Shown: in pieces, positions 26,809 through 36,836 of the stretch
Layout: every line of letters starts with the position of its first letter
Numbering within the stretch: the stretch's first letter is position 1
Assembly (NCBI RefSeq): GCF_000633455.1
Contig: NZ_AYMG01000017.1
Span: 62,001 to 126,000 of the forward strand
Length of the DNA: 64,000 bases
Origin: Pedobacter jeongneungensis
GTDB taxonomy: Bacteria; Bacteroidota; Bacteroidia; Sphingobacteriales; Sphingobacteriaceae
Reading direction: 5' to 3'
Made by a program: the position numbers and the translations under genes
Notes under the pieces: generated by a model
What the model saw: the letters and a program-made list of their open reading frames with translations, nothing else
Database searches by the model: none
Told to the model about the DNA's origin: nothing

Positions 26809-27816
26809 CTAGATCTTATTGTTTCGGTCTGGAAGCACAATCTTGTTTAAGTGAGGCGCAGTATTTGTAAAATTGAGATACCTGAAAAGCTTTTGAACAT
26901 ACCTTGCCTCTAGAACATAAAACTTAGATTGTACATATTTGAAGTAGGGAACAGTATGCTCAAAATCGTGAAGTTCGGCGATGATCAAGTTGTCTTGTTT
27001 CCATTTCTCTATAAATTTTTCATTATGCGTTTTGGTTTCGGGCTGGATCCGCACAACGCCGAGCGGAAATTTAACATGTTTAAGCTTTTTGTTGGGGATG
27101 AGCCTAAACCAAAGTTCTGAATCGACTGCGCAATACAGCTGCTCCAGAATTGGAAGATGGACTCTCGATCGCCAAAAACAAGAATGCTGCATAATAATGC
27201 CTCCCACAAACAGATACCTTTTGTTTACCCAATTGGCTTTTTGATAAACGAGGGTATTATGTTCTTCATTTAAAATGAGTCCATCGCCATAAACTACTTC
27301 TGTTTGTTTTGAAAACGACTTTGCAAGTGCATGAAAAGCACCTTCTGTATAAAGATCATCACTGTTGATCCAGCCAAATATTTCGCCAGAAGCTAAGCTG
27401 AAGCCTTTGTTAATGGCATGGCCCTGACCTCTGTCTTTTTTTGATTCGTAATAGCTGAGCCAAGGAGCATATTTTTCCAAAATTTCGAGGGTATTATCTG
27501 TACTTCCTCCATCCATCACAATGTATTCTAAGTTTGGATAGTTCTGTAAAAGTACGGCCCTGATGGTTTCTTCGATGTATTGGCCCTGATTGTAGGAAGG
27601 GGTTACAATGGTGATTTTTGGCCAATTTTTTTTATTGCCGTATACCGACACATCAGTCTGCATATTCCAAGGCCAGCCCTTTTTATCACTTATAGGAAGC
27701 TTGTCTAATAATCCAGATTCAAGAAAATGGACCTTGTTTAAAGGATAAACCACACCTTCTTTTACAAAGTCGTTTCTGTATTCGAGTAAATCAGGAGCTT
27801 TAATGTCTTTTGCCAA
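26809..27816 (-). CDS. GT2 glycosyltransferase
   Basis: This 335-residue GT-A enzyme has ITIVTPSYNQGQYIEETIRAV, MDGGSTDNT and WINSDDLY as DxD site. A preceding GWPWN element is typical of this subfamily and supports the long N-terminus from TTG 27816 rather than the internal ATG at 27663. It follows the upstream GT4 gene with a 25-bp gap. Confidence 0.86.
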   Translation of the reverse strand: MAKDIKAPDLLEYRNDFVKEGVVYPLNKVHFLESGLLDKLPISDKKGWPWNMQTDVSVYGNKKNWPKITIVTPSYNQGQYIEETIRAVLLQNYPNLEYIVMDGGSTDNTLEILEKYAPWLSYYESKKDRGQGHAINKGFSLASGEIFGWINSDDLYTEGAFHALAKSFSKQTEVVYGDGLILNEEHNTLVYQKANWVNKRYLFVGGIIMQHSCFWRSRVHLPILEQLYCAVDSELWFRLIPNKKLKHVKFPLGVVRIQPETKTHNEKFIEKWKQDNLIIAELHDFEHTVPYFKYVQSKFYVLEARYVQKLFRYLNFTNTAPHLNKIVLPDRNNKI

Positions 27817-27841
27817 GATAGAGAAGATTAAAATTGAAAAA

Positions 27842-29056
27842 TCATGACCAGTTTTTGCGAATAGAAGCGGTTTTTAACAGAACCTGTTCTAATTTCTGAA
27901 TGGCGTTTTTAATCGTAAATATGTTAGGATTAGGAAAGGATGCCTGATCTGTTGTATGTTCCAATGCCGAAATCATCAGTTTGCTTAACGATTTATGATC
28001 TAAAGGATCAAAATAAGTGGCGTAACTGCCTAACAATTCCCTATGCCCAGGCAAATCGCTCACCAAAACCTGGCAGTTCAAATTTGCCGCTTCTAAAGGA
28101 GGCATATTAGAAGGCCCCAAAAAGGTTGGCATTACCAGCGCCACTGCATTTTTGTAAAGTGTGTAAAGTTCTGTATTTGAGATAAATCCAAGGTTTTTAA
28201 CGCGCTCTTCTAAATGCCTAGATTGAATATAGTTTTTGATGTACTTCAAATTACCCTTATCCGAACCGGTAAATACCAAATGGGTATCAGGGTGCACGGT
28301 CAGCAAAGTTTCGAAAGCATCTATTAAAAGCGTATGGTTTTTATGTGCCCAAAATTGGGCCGGATAAATAAAAAAATTTTTATCGTTGAGGCCGAAATTT
28401 TGCAGAATGGTTTCCTGTGCCTGCTGTTCAACCTGTTCTGTTATTACTTTGCCAGGAAAGATCGGCATAACTTCTATCCTCGTCGGATTGATAGTTGTAT
28501 AATTGGCAAGTTCTTGCTTTCCGGCTTCGGTTTCTGTAAGAATAAACAAAGCTTTGGGCAAAATATCCTGATAATAGCCACACCTGTTTTTAAAATCGGC
28601 AACAAACTCTGGGAACATGAAAGTAGACAGGTGGCCAATGTCCCAATGGATGGTGATGAAGGGGAAATTAAATGTATGTCCCTCAGGGCTGGTATAAAGC
28701 AAAACCTTAATTTCATTAGCTTCTAAGGTCTTTACAATATTTGCATTTCTTGCTTCGGAATGTTGCAGTTCCAATTTATTGAGCCAGTTTTTAAAAATGC
28801 CACTTTTTTTAAGCAACAGCATTTTTGCTTTTCTAAAAATGTCGGCCGAACTACGCTTTTGGAAAGGATGGAACGACAGCAACTGGTGTTTTGTAGCTAA
28901 CTGTTTGCCTTCGTAATTGATAAAAACAATTGCTATTTCATCGTTAAAATGATGGTTGTCTATAGCCTCAATCAATTGTGTAATATACGAATAGCCTCCA
29001 CCTGCATTTGGACTGTAGTCGGCACTAATCGGTATTCCTATTTTTAATTTATACAT
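27842..29056 (-). CDS. GT4 glycosyltransferase
   Basis: This 404-residue GT-B enzyme has PNAGGGYSYITQLIEAI, WDIGHLSTF, then FFIYPAQFWAHKNHTLLI and PTFLGPSNMPPLEAANLNCQ at the donor site. This is the mannosyl- or rhamnosyltransferase-like arrangement, but the specificity cannot be read. It overlaps the upstream FkbM gene by 8 bp. Confidence 0.86.
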   Translation of the reverse strand: MYKLKIGIPISADYSPNAGGGYSYITQLIEAIDNHHFNDEIAIVFINYEGKQLATKHQLLSFHPFQKRSSADIFRKAKMLLLKKSGIFKNWLNKLELQHSEARNANIVKTLEANEIKVLLYTSPEGHTFNFPFITIHWDIGHLSTFMFPEFVADFKNRCGYYQDILPKALFILTETEAGKQELANYTTINPTRIEVMPIFPGKVITEQVEQQAQETILQNFGLNDKNFFIYPAQFWAHKNHTLLIDAFETLLTVHPDTHLVFTGSDKGNLKYIKNYIQSRHLEERVKNLGFISNTELYTLYKNAVALVMPTFLGPSNMPPLEAANLNCQVLVSDLPGHRELLGSYATYFDPLDHKSLSKLMISALEHTTDQASFPNPNIFTIKNAIQKLEQVLLKTASIRKNWS

Positions 29057-29981
29057 TATAAATCAGGTCGTTAGCAGAACTTCTGTTGATTTGAGTTTCT
29101 ATTGTCTTTATTTCTTCAAAGATATCTTTGTCGCTTTCATGAAATGCAGCTATGTCTAAAAAAGGAAGAGTTACATTGTAATTTGCAATGTAGTTGTGCA
29201 AATGCGCTATAATATGCTTGTCTTGTATTTTGCTTGAAAGGATAAGCCGTCCTGTGTGATCGTAGAAAATGAGATGGTTATAATTAAGCCCTTCAAGCAT
29301 CTCAAAAATATGGAGTGTATCATCACCAACATTTTTTAAGTGTTGTTCAGAATACTCAAAAAATAAAACGGGGTTTTGATTTGCTATAAATTCCATCGAG
29401 CCCATTAAAACCTTTACATCAAATCCGTCGGTATCAATTTTTAAAAGCTTGCTGGTTAGAAACCAATGTGGATTTTTGTTTACAAGCTCATCCAACGTTT
29501 CTATTTGTATGTTGCTCTGTTTTACTGTGGTATCAATTTTTAATGAACCATGTGTTTGGATTGTTTTGGCCTGAATATCAGGTGTTTTTTCGCCCAGAAA
29601 TTTATTTATGATTTTTACGCCTTCAAACTGCTCAATGTTTTTGGCTAACATATAATAATATGTCTTGTCGCCCTCAATACAAATTATTGGAACATCAATT
29701 ACACTTTTGATCATAGCTACAGTATCTCCAATATTTGCACCGATGTCGATAATACTGAGGTCAGGATATTTCGATTGGATGGTTTGCGCTAAGCGGGACA
29801 AATTCTTATCATAATTTCTGTTCAGAAATTTCGAATTATAAATATGCCCATAGTTCATTAACAAGGAGAAATTGCCAACTTTACGTTTAATAATTTTGTT
29901 GGGATCTGTTTTGTCAATTGGGGTAATATGAAGTCCCACCCAATTCAATAACTTTTTGGCTAACGATTTTAAAGTGCTCAT
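29049..29981 (-). CDS. FkbM-family SAM methyltransferase
   Basis: This 310-residue protein has motif I LSIIDIGANIGDTVAMI and the acidic KIDTDGFDVKVLMG where most FkbM proteins have K-I-D-V-E-G, so the usual Glu is Asp here. An ICIEGD motif II precedes it. It is coupled to the upstream transferase by a 4-bp ATGA overlap. It is predicted to O-methylate a sugar of the polymer. Confidence 0.85.
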   Translation of the reverse strand: MSTLKSLAKKLLNWVGLHITPIDKTDPNKIIKRKVGNFSLLMNYGHIYNSKFLNRNYDKNLSRLAQTIQSKYPDLSIIDIGANIGDTVAMIKSVIDVPIICIEGDKTYYYMLAKNIEQFEGVKIINKFLGEKTPDIQAKTIQTHGSLKIDTTVKQSNIQIETLDELVNKNPHWFLTSKLLKIDTDGFDVKVLMGSMEFIANQNPVLFFEYSEQHLKNVGDDTLHIFEMLEGLNYNHLIFYDHTGRLILSSKIQDKHIIAHLHNYIANYNVTLPFLDIAAFHESDKDIFEEIKTIETQINRSSANDLIYNV

Positions 29982-30925
29982 TTTTTGCTTTGAAAAAAGG
30001 AGAGTATTTTCTTTATTATTCGATTAGTAAGTCTCCAAAGAACTGAATTTGATTGAAGCGGTTTTCCATAATAGTCTCCATGTCCACTATAGCCTAATTC
30101 CATGGCCTTCATTACATGATTTACAGTCTCGATTTTAACCTTTTCGCTTAAAGGATAGGCTTCCAATAGGGGAGGAACAATGTTAGAAGTATTGTGCGTG
30201 GCATTGCCTAAAAAAATATGTTGCGAGGCAGATGGATTTGGATAAAGCACAAACCAATTGTTTAAAGTGTTTACCGCAAGCCATTGGATATCCCATGTAT
30301 TAATTTCTTTATTGATTTGTGCCAACAGCATGTCTTCCATTTTGGCATTGCCATGCAGGTTGAACTGATCTAACAGGTTGTTTTTTTTCAGTTGCTCGTA
30401 TAAGGTGGTTGCATCATACTCGTATTTGGCCCACCTGTCTGCCCATGTTGCCCAGCCCCAACAATCGGTCGAAGGAACAAAAAAAGCACTGGGATATTTG
30501 TTGCCACAGGCAAAAAAATTACAGGCTCCAATTTGGCCTACTTGTTTGTCGTCCTTGTATTTTTCTAGCGAATCGTTCATGTAGCTCAGAAAATAAGGAG
30601 AGAGCTTGAGGTCGTCTTCTAATACAATGACTCTGCCATGCTCGTTAACGAGTTGGGTAACCCCATTGATGATAGACTTGGCCAAACCAATGTTGATTTC
30701 CGATTCTACTATAATGTTTTGTCCGCACCAGTTGCTGCTCTTAATCAATTCTCTAGTCTCTCTTACTTTTTTGAGCTGTGCCGGTGTAGCATCTTCCTTC
30801 GGACCATCGGCATAGATATAAAGCGTAGAGTCTTTTGCTAAAATATTTTTAGCCAACGATTCTAATAAGATTGCCGTATTTTCTGGCCTATTGTATACAA
30901 AAAGGATGATAGGTGCTAAAGTCAT
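29978..30925 (-). CDS. Glycosyltransferase, GT-A type with EDD motif
   Basis: This 315-residue enzyme begins APIILFVYNRPENTAILLESL, then YADGPK, SEINIGLAKSI and the metal motif VLEDDLKLSP. CWGWATWADRWAKYEYD is a characteristic second block of this family. It belongs to the common family of GT-A transferases that act on capsular sugars. It is coupled by ATGA overlaps to both the GT11 gene upstream and the FkbM gene downstream. Confidence 0.85.
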   Translation of the reverse strand: MTLAPIILFVYNRPENTAILLESLAKNILAKDSTLYIYADGPKEDATPAQLKKVRETRELIKSSNWCGQNIIVESEINIGLAKSIINGVTQLVNEHGRVIVLEDDLKLSPYFLSYMNDSLEKYKDDKQVGQIGACNFFACGNKYPSAFFVPSTDCWGWATWADRWAKYEYDATTLYEQLKKNNLLDQFNLHGNAKMEDMLLAQINKEINTWDIQWLAVNTLNNWFVLYPNPSASQHIFLGNATHNTSNIVPPLLEAYPLSEKVKIETVNHVMKAMELGYSGHGDYYGKPLQSNSVLWRLTNRIIKKILSFFQSKK

Positions 30926-31761
30926 TTGATCTCTATTAATTGCCAGTTGCTCATCGTAATGCCAACAGGCTCTTCTTTTTTCTCTCTAAAGCCGGTCCAG
31001 TATTTGGGTGCCAATACGGTTGGATTGTTTTTATTAAGGTAGGCACCCCACCAGCTAAAACTGCTATTAGACAAGATGCAGCAGTTTGCATGGATAAGAA
31101 ACTGGAAATCTATGATTTCTGAATGATTGGATATATATTTCGGTTCAATGTCGGCAAAATTTACTTGCACAAACTCAGGGTCGTCAGAAATAAATACGAA
31201 ATAGGCATTTGTTAAGGCAACCTTGGCAATGGCTTCTTTGTAATAATCAAGAGGTAATACTATATCAAGCCCTATGTAATCTGTTCTACGGATGTGAATG
31301 GTTACAATGGCCGAATCTGGAGGGAGTTGCTTAAAGATCTCAGCAAAAGATTGCCTAAAAGAGGGGTTAATGGCAAATAAGGTTTTGATTTCCTCACTGG
31401 CACTAATAAAAAAAGATTCCGATTGGAAAAAACCACGGATTAAGGTTTTGTTGTTAAGTTCGAACTCCTTTTCGCGACCAGTGGTTGAGATCTTTTTGAG
31501 GTTCAGAAACCAGCTAAGGCTGTTATAGAAGAATTTTCTTAAATAAAAACTGAAAAAGTTCTTAAAACCTTTGATGTGAAATATATTCCTGTCCAACCAG
31601 ATAAAGCGGTCGTTCTTGATTTCGAAATAGCGGTGTATTAAAATTGGCTCTATGCTTTTGTCAAGATAGAAGGAAACCCCGAGCTTTTTGGCCCAAGCAT
31701 AAATAAACGCATATTGAAAAAGTTGATTTCCTAACCTGCCCTCTAGTTTTACCGCAATCAA
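30922..31761 (-). CDS. GT11 alpha-1,2-fucosyltransferase family
   Basis: This 279-residue protein is a clear GT11 member: it begins IAVKLEGRLGNQLFQYAFIY and has the diagnostic HIRRTDYIG motif plus a terminal SNSSFSWWGAYL motif. Members transfer L-fucose from GDP-fucose to the 2-position of galactose or similar acceptors. The start is TTG 31761. No GDP-fucose synthesis genes are in the window, so the donor must be made elsewhere. It is the only transferase here with a hint of sugar identity. Confidence 0.9.
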   Translation of the reverse strand: MIAVKLEGRLGNQLFQYAFIYAWAKKLGVSFYLDKSIEPILIHRYFEIKNDRFIWLDRNIFHIKGFKNFFSFYLRKFFYNSLSWFLNLKKISTTGREKEFELNNKTLIRGFFQSESFFISASEEIKTLFAINPSFRQSFAEIFKQLPPDSAIVTIHIRRTDYIGLDIVLPLDYYKEAIAKVALTNAYFVFISDDPEFVQVNFADIEPKYISNHSEIIDFQFLIHANCCILSNSSFSWWGAYLNKNNPTVLAPKYWTGFREKKEEPVGITMSNWQLIEIK

Positions 31762-31780
31762 ATTATTGGAATATTATCGT

Positions 31781-32686
31781 CTAAATCGTATGTAGCCTTT
31801 GCTTTACGGATGGTATGTTGATCTTTTTTATAGCAATCAGGTTTTCGTAAGGATAGTAGGCTTTTAACTCGGCATGTTCTAGCTGCAATGTTTTTTCATT
31901 AAGGTCAAACCATTCATATCCCTTGCTTACCATAAAGTTATACAAGTCTCTACAAGAATAGCCAGCCCTAAAGGCATTCTCTTCTGTAAATTCTATTAAG
32001 AAGCTGGCATTAAAGCTATCGTCGTTAAAAAATGATTCCATCCCCTTTAGCACATTGAGCTCCCAACCTTCAACATCGATTTTGATGAGCGCTATGTTTT
32101 TTGGTTCCAGCTTATGCTGCTGCACAAAATCTGGAATTGTAACCACATCTACTTCAATTTTTTGTTCTAAGGTAATCTCTTTAATTGGGGCAAAAGAGTT
32201 CCAGGCATCATAGCCACTTTCCGAAACATTGAGGTACAGTTTTTCGTTGCTGTCTGATACGCCCAAATTAAATGAACTGATGATAGCTTCAAAGTTGTTT
32301 AGCCTGATGTTGTCGTTTAAACGGTCGAAAGTAATAGGCGTAGGCTCAAATGCATAGGCCTTTCCACCATTTCCGATTGCTTTTGCGGCAATGAGCGAGT
32401 GTAATCCAATATTGGCCCCAATATCGAAAAAGACATCACCCGGCTTTAGAAATTGCTGGATGAATAGTTCCTCTTTTTTTTCAAACCCATCATAGATAAA
32501 TTTCGACAGGTGACTGTCTTTATAAAGATTGATTTTTATCCTATCGGCAAGCGAATGCGTAAAAAAGGCGAGCTGTTTGGGAAAGTGCTTCAACCATTCC
32601 TTTTCTGCCGGTCCTCTCCTCAATAAAATATACTTGTGGAAAAGATTAATGACCTTTTGTGCAATGAAAATATCAAATTTTGCCAT
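31781..32686 (-). CDS. FkbM-family SAM methyltransferase
   Basis: This 301-residue methyltransferase has FFDIGANIGLHSLIAA, YAFEPTPITFDRL and the standard LIKIDVEGWELNVLKGM motif. It overlaps the Wzt-like ATPase gene by 14 bp, which suggests it may modify the chain near export, as some terminal methyl caps do. That link is inference from order only. Confidence 0.88.
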   Translation of the reverse strand: MAKFDIFIAQKVINLFHKYILLRRGPAEKEWLKHFPKQLAFFTHSLADRIKINLYKDSHLSKFIYDGFEKKEELFIQQFLKPGDVFFDIGANIGLHSLIAAKAIGNGGKAYAFEPTPITFDRLNDNIRLNNFEAIISSFNLGVSDSNEKLYLNVSESGYDAWNSFAPIKEITLEQKIEVDVVTIPDFVQQHKLEPKNIALIKIDVEGWELNVLKGMESFFNDDSFNASFLIEFTEENAFRAGYSCRDLYNFMVSKGYEWFDLNEKTLQLEHAELKAYYPYENLIAIKKINIPSVKQRLHTI

Positions 32687-33968
32687 GATTTATGTTCCAG
32701 TTTATCTTTGGCGCAAGTACTCCAGGTCTTTCGTCTGAATATAGGTTGTTTACACCTCCGATATTAATGATGTTTAAGTGAAGCTGATGCGTTTTAAACG
32801 ACAGCCATTTGATGTTGTGTATACCTATTGTTGGGTAAATAAAATACTCTCCGATGTTTAAAAGGTCTTTTGGTATTTGTGCAGAGAGTACGTATTCTCC
32901 TGGCTCAAAAGCCAGCATCTCTTCGTAATCATCATCATGAAAAGTCCTGAAAACACAGAGATCGGTAGAAGGGCTTACTATTTCGAAGCCAATCCTTAAG
33001 CCCAGTACTTTTTCAAATATCTTAAAGCCAAATTGTACGTTTACGTCTTTGCTAGAAAGAAAATCGCTTGAGTTTTCGAAATGAGCTTCCATCTTAAACA
33101 CGTTTAGCTGTACACTTTCGTTGCTTTCGTTTTCATTGAAAACAATTTCCAGATTTTTATGCGCAGTTGCCGTACTCTCGGCCAAATAGCTGTCTATGGC
33201 TTTCTTGGTACTCGAGTAAAGCTCGAGCATGCCGTTTTTCAGGTAGATAGAACTGCTGCAAAGCTGGTTGATCATGCTCATGTTGTGACTAACAAAAAGT
33301 ACGGTTCTGCCTTCACCCTTGCTTACTTCGCCCATTTTGCCCAGGCATTTTTTCTGAAACTCTGCATCGCCAACTGCCAAAACCTCGTCAACAATCAGTA
33401 TTTCGCTTTCCAGGTGGGCTGCCACGGCAAAGGCCAATCTTACATACATGCCCGAACTGTATCTTTTAACCGGAGTATCTAAATACCTTTCTATGCCGGC
33501 AAAATCTACTATTTCATCAAGTTTGCGGGTAATTTCCTTTTTGCGCATGCCCAAAATGGCACCATTTAAAAAGATATTCTCTCTGCCACTCAGTTCTGGG
33601 TGGAAGCCAGTGCCCACCTCTAAAAGGCTTGCAATACGGCCTTGTCCAGATATTTTTCCGGTAGTTGGTGCGGTTATTTTGCTCAGTATCTTTAATAAAG
33701 TACTTTTGCCTGCTCCATTTCTGCCAATTACCCCAACGGCTTTGCCTTGTTCGATCTCAAAATTAATGTCTCTTAAGCTCCAAACTATATCTCTCGTGCT
33801 TTTCGAGTTTTGCGTATTGGTTTCTCCGATTTTTAAGAAAGGGTCTTCCTTGCCACGTATGCGTGCAAACCAGCGTTCTAAATCGCGGCTAACAGTTCCG
33901 GTACCAATTTGGCCTAATTGATAAGCCTTACTTAGGTTTTCTACTTTTATTGCGTTAGACATGCTCAT
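32673..33968 (-). CDS. Wzt-like polysaccharide ABC exporter ATPase
   Basis: This 431-residue protein has an ATPase domain (1 to about 245) with Walker A GRNGAGKST, signature YSSGM, Walker B LIVDEVLAVGD and a switch His (SHNMS). A C-terminal domain of about 185 residues follows, as in Wzt proteins that recognise the end of the polysaccharide chain. It begins four bases after the permease stop. Together with the permease it should export a lipid-linked polymer across the inner membrane. Confidence 0.92.
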   Translation of the reverse strand: MSMSNAIKVENLSKAYQLGQIGTGTVSRDLERWFARIRGKEDPFLKIGETNTQNSKSTRDIVWSLRDINFEIEQGKAVGVIGRNGAGKSTLLKILSKITAPTTGKISGQGRIASLLEVGTGFHPELSGRENIFLNGAILGMRKKEITRKLDEIVDFAGIERYLDTPVKRYSSGMYVRLAFAVAAHLESEILIVDEVLAVGDAEFQKKCLGKMGEVSKGEGRTVLFVSHNMSMINQLCSSSIYLKNGMLELYSSTKKAIDSYLAESTATAHKNLEIVFNENESNESVQLNVFKMEAHFENSSDFLSSKDVNVQFGFKIFEKVLGLRIGFEIVSPSTDLCVFRTFHDDDYEEMLAFEPGEYVLSAQIPKDLLNIGEYFIYPTIGIHNIKWLSFKTHQLHLNIINIGGVNNLYSDERPGVLAPKINWNINHGKI

Positions 33969-33971
33969 GTT

Positions 33972-34829
33972 TTAAACAGTATCTACAAAGTTTTTTTCTA
34001 CTTTATTAAACACAACAATGCCAAATAGGAGGATAACTACAGTTAGCAAGGCCGTATAGCCCAGCGATTCGAGACTAAAGGACCCTTTGCCAAGAAAACC
34101 GTAACGAAAGGTTTCGATGAGGGTTGTCATGGGGTTGAGTTTGATGATCCAGCTATATTTCGGGTAACGATCTATCGCTGCAGAAAGAGGATAGATAACA
34201 GTAGTGCCATACATTAAGAGTTGTACCCCAAATGTAACCAAGAAAGACAGGTCCCTATATTTCGTGGTCATTGCGCTGATAATCATGCCCAGGCCCAAAC
34301 CCAATAACGCCATTAAAATAATCAATATGGGGAAAAGAAGAACAACCCAAGTGAGCTGAAAATGGGCCCCTGTGATAAAATAGAAGTAGGCCATAAACAA
34401 AAGGAACAGTAACAACTGTACGGCAAAACGCACCAAATTGCTAACCACTATGCTTAAGGGCATAATTAGCCTTGGAAAATAAACTTTGCCAAAAATGGGC
34501 GCATTATCCTTAAATACCGTTGATGTTTTTGTAAGGCAATCTGCAAAGTAATTCCAAGCGGTAATACCAGCCATGTAAAACAAAGGGCCAGGCAAGCCGT
34601 CGGTTGAAATACCGGCCAAATTTTCGAAAACAAAAGTGAAAACAATGGTTGTAAACAAGGGCTGGATAAAAAACCATAATGGTCCGAGTATGGTCTGCTT
34701 ATAAAACGAAACAAAATCTCGTCTTACCAGCAGGATCAATAGGTCGCGGTATGCCCATAATTCGCCTAACTTGAGATCTAATAAACTATGACTGGGGTTT
34801 ATTTCCCATTTCAGCTCTTGTTTGTTCAT
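33972..34829 (-). CDS. Wzm-like polysaccharide ABC exporter permease
   Basis: This 285-residue ABC-2 permease has six hydrophobic helices and the family start KWEINPSHSLLDLKLGELW plus LLVRRDFVSFYKQTILGPLW. It pairs with the Wzt-like ATPase. Its ATG overlaps the aminotransferase stop (ATGA). The presence of this exporter with a Wzy-like protein in one locus is unusual. Confidence 0.92.
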   Translation of the reverse strand: MNKQELKWEINPSHSLLDLKLGELWAYRDLLILLVRRDFVSFYKQTILGPLWFFIQPLFTTIVFTFVFENLAGISTDGLPGPLFYMAGITAWNYFADCLTKTSTVFKDNAPIFGKVYFPRLIMPLSIVVSNLVRFAVQLLLFLLFMAYFYFITGAHFQLTWVVLLFPILIILMALLGLGLGMIISAMTTKYRDLSFLVTFGVQLLMYGTTVIYPLSAAIDRYPKYSWIIKLNPMTTLIETFRYGFLGKGSFSLESLGYTALLTVVILLFGIVVFNKVEKNFVDTV

Positions 34830-35965
34830 GTTAAATGAATTGGATTTGCCGAATGATATTGACGGAGGCTGTTGATTACTTCTTCTTGTTGCTGGTTTGT
34901 AGTACCTAAGCCACTTGGCAGGTAAAATCCATTTCTGGCTAGTTTTTCTGCAACCGGATAGCTTTCATTTTTAAATAGGCCCATGTTTTGAAATACGGGC
35001 TGTTCGTGCATACACCAAAAGAAAGGACGGGTTCCTATCTTGTTTTCGGTTAAGTATGCCACTATTTTTTCTTTTTCGGCTAAACTTGGTGGTACTAAGC
35101 CAAATACCCAATAGATGTTTTCGCTGTTGTCATCTTTTTCTTTGGGCAACTGATAGCCTCTGATTTTCAAGAAAGAAAGCCCATTTTGATAAAACGAAGC
35201 CATTTTTCTTTTCTTTTCTATAAAGCCATCTATTTGCTCGAGCTGCGCAAGGCCAAGCGCGGCCTGAAGATTAGTCATACGGTAATTCCAGCCAATTTCA
35301 TGATGAACAAAACGAGGACCGTCAGGTTCAAAACAAAGGTTACGTAATTTTTTGCATCGATTAGCCAATTCTTCGTCATTGGTCAGTAGCATGCCTCCCT
35401 CGCCGGTTGTGATGTGCTTGTTTGGATAGAAACTGAAAATACTAATATTGCCAAAACTGCCGCACATTTTGTTTTTGTAGGTTTGGCCATGCATTTCGGC
35501 CGCATCTTCAATTACCTTTAGGTTGTATTTTTTTGCCAAACTTAGGATAGGGTCTACATCCACCGGCAGGCCATAAATATGAACTATCAGAATGGCTTTA
35601 GTGCGAGGTGTGATCTTGGCTTCAATTTGTGCTACATCCATATTCCAGGTTAAAGGGTCACTGTCTACCAACACCGGCAAAGCACCTGCAGTAACTACCG
35701 ACTGTGCCGGAGAAATGATGGTAAAGGCAGGCATGATTACTTCGTCCCCCGGACCAATGTTTAGTGCTTTAACAGCAATATCTAGTGCGGCAGAGCCGTT
35801 GCTAACAGCTACGCCATGTGCACAACCGATGTATTGGCTAAACTGCTGTTCAAATTGGGTTATAAATGGCCCTTCGCTGCTGATCCATCCTGTTTCAATG
35901 CAAGCAGTTAAGTACTTAAGCTCGTTGCCGTTAAGAAGCGGCGTGTTAACCGGAATTGGGTTCAT
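34826..35965 (-). CDS. DegT/DnrJ/EryC1/StrS sugar aminotransferase
   Basis: This PLP enzyme of about 379 residues has NGSAALDIAVKALNIGPGDEV, EDAAEMHGQTYKNKMCGSFG and the PLP lysine in SFYPNKHITTGEGGML. It transfers an amino group to a keto-sugar nucleotide, giving an amino sugar for the polymer. ATG 35965 forms an ATGA overlap with the methyltransferase gene; an ATG six codons upstream (35983) is an alternative. Confidence 0.92.
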   Translation of the reverse strand: MNPIPVNTPLLNGNELKYLTACIETGWISSEGPFITQFEQQFSQYIGCAHGVAVSNGSAALDIAVKALNIGPGDEVIMPAFTIISPAQSVVTAGALPVLVDSDPLTWNMDVAQIEAKITPRTKAILIVHIYGLPVDVDPILSLAKKYNLKVIEDAAEMHGQTYKNKMCGSFGNISIFSFYPNKHITTGEGGMLLTNDEELANRCKKLRNLCFEPDGPRFVHHEIGWNYRMTNLQAALGLAQLEQIDGFIEKKRKMASFYQNGLSFLKIRGYQLPKEKDDNSENIYWVFGLVPPSLAEKEKIVAYLTENKIGTRPFFWCMHEQPVFQNMGLFKNESYPVAEKLARNGFYLPSGLGTTNQQQEEVINSLRQYHSANPIHLT

Positions 35966-36720
35966 CTTATTTTTTTTCTCCATGTATAGCAAACACCCCA
36001 GGTATTTTGAGAAGGAGAGGCCTTGCTTAAGAATTCTTCGGTGTGTATAATTTCAAAACCTGTAGCATAAGCCAAGAGCTCTAGTTCTGGTTGGCTAAAG
36101 TGGCGCATTGGGTGTTGTTCGCTTATGCTTGTTTGTTGTCCGGTACCAAGTTCCTCTACAACGATGTCGTAATTTACTTCAACAATATTCAGTTCGGGAT
36201 AAATTACAGGATCGGCATGTCTTGTTACCGAAATGTTTTCATCCCGAAGTGTTTTTGTGCGTTTTTCGGGTACCTGAAAGTGTACTGCAGCACTATGCCA
36301 AACGTCGAAAATAAACAGGCCTCCGGTATTTAAATGGCGATGCACATTATTAAAGGTATTGATCAAACTCTGATTTTTTGTAAGATAGCTGATAACGTGA
36401 AAAAGCGATAGTGCGATGTCAAATGATTGGCCTATTTCAAAATCGGTAATGTCTGCTACTTTAAAATCTACATGAGCCGCTTTTGAGCGGTTGGCAATTT
36501 CAACCATTTCGGCGCTTCGTTCTAAGCCAACAATTTGATAGCCTTTTGCTGATAACAGATCTGCATGTTTGCCCGTTCCGGAGCCCAGCTCAATAATGGA
36601 TTTGCTTTGGGGTCTATACTGTTCTATCAGGCTAACAACGTAATTTGTCTCAGCCAGATAATCTTTGTCTCGATACAAAAGATCGTAGTATTTGCTATAG
36701 AATTTAAAGTTTGCGTCCAA
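35962..36720 (-). CDS. Class I SAM-dependent methyltransferase
   Basis: This 252-residue methyltransferase has motif I SIIELGSGTGKHADLL and ALSLFHVISYLTKN as motif IV region. It starts YSKYYDLLYRDKDY, typical of small sugar-modifying methyltransferases. The only possible start near the conserved N-terminus is TTG 36720. With the coupled aminotransferase it may form an N- or O-methylated amino sugar. Confidence 0.85.
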   Translation of the reverse strand: MDANFKFYSKYYDLLYRDKDYLAETNYVVSLIEQYRPQSKSIIELGSGTGKHADLLSAKGYQIVGLERSAEMVEIANRSKAAHVDFKVADITDFEIGQSFDIALSLFHVISYLTKNQSLINTFNNVHRHLNTGGLFIFDVWHSAAVHFQVPEKRTKTLRDENISVTRHADPVIYPELNIVEVNYDIVVEELGTGQQTSISEQHPMRHFSQPELELLAYATGFEIIHTEEFLSKASPSQNTWGVCYTWRKKIR

Positions 36721-36836
36721 ATTTTGTGAAGTTAGAGTTTTCCGTTAGCTTCGGACATGTATTTAATACATTTAAACAGAAAATTATTAGTAGTATTTCG
36801 TTTCAGCTAAGTAAAACAAATGGCTTTGTTTGAACA

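Noticed and set aside
33448..33921. Plus-strand frame opposite the Wzt-like ATPase
   Set aside because: It is the complement of conserved ATPase motifs and has no features of its own.
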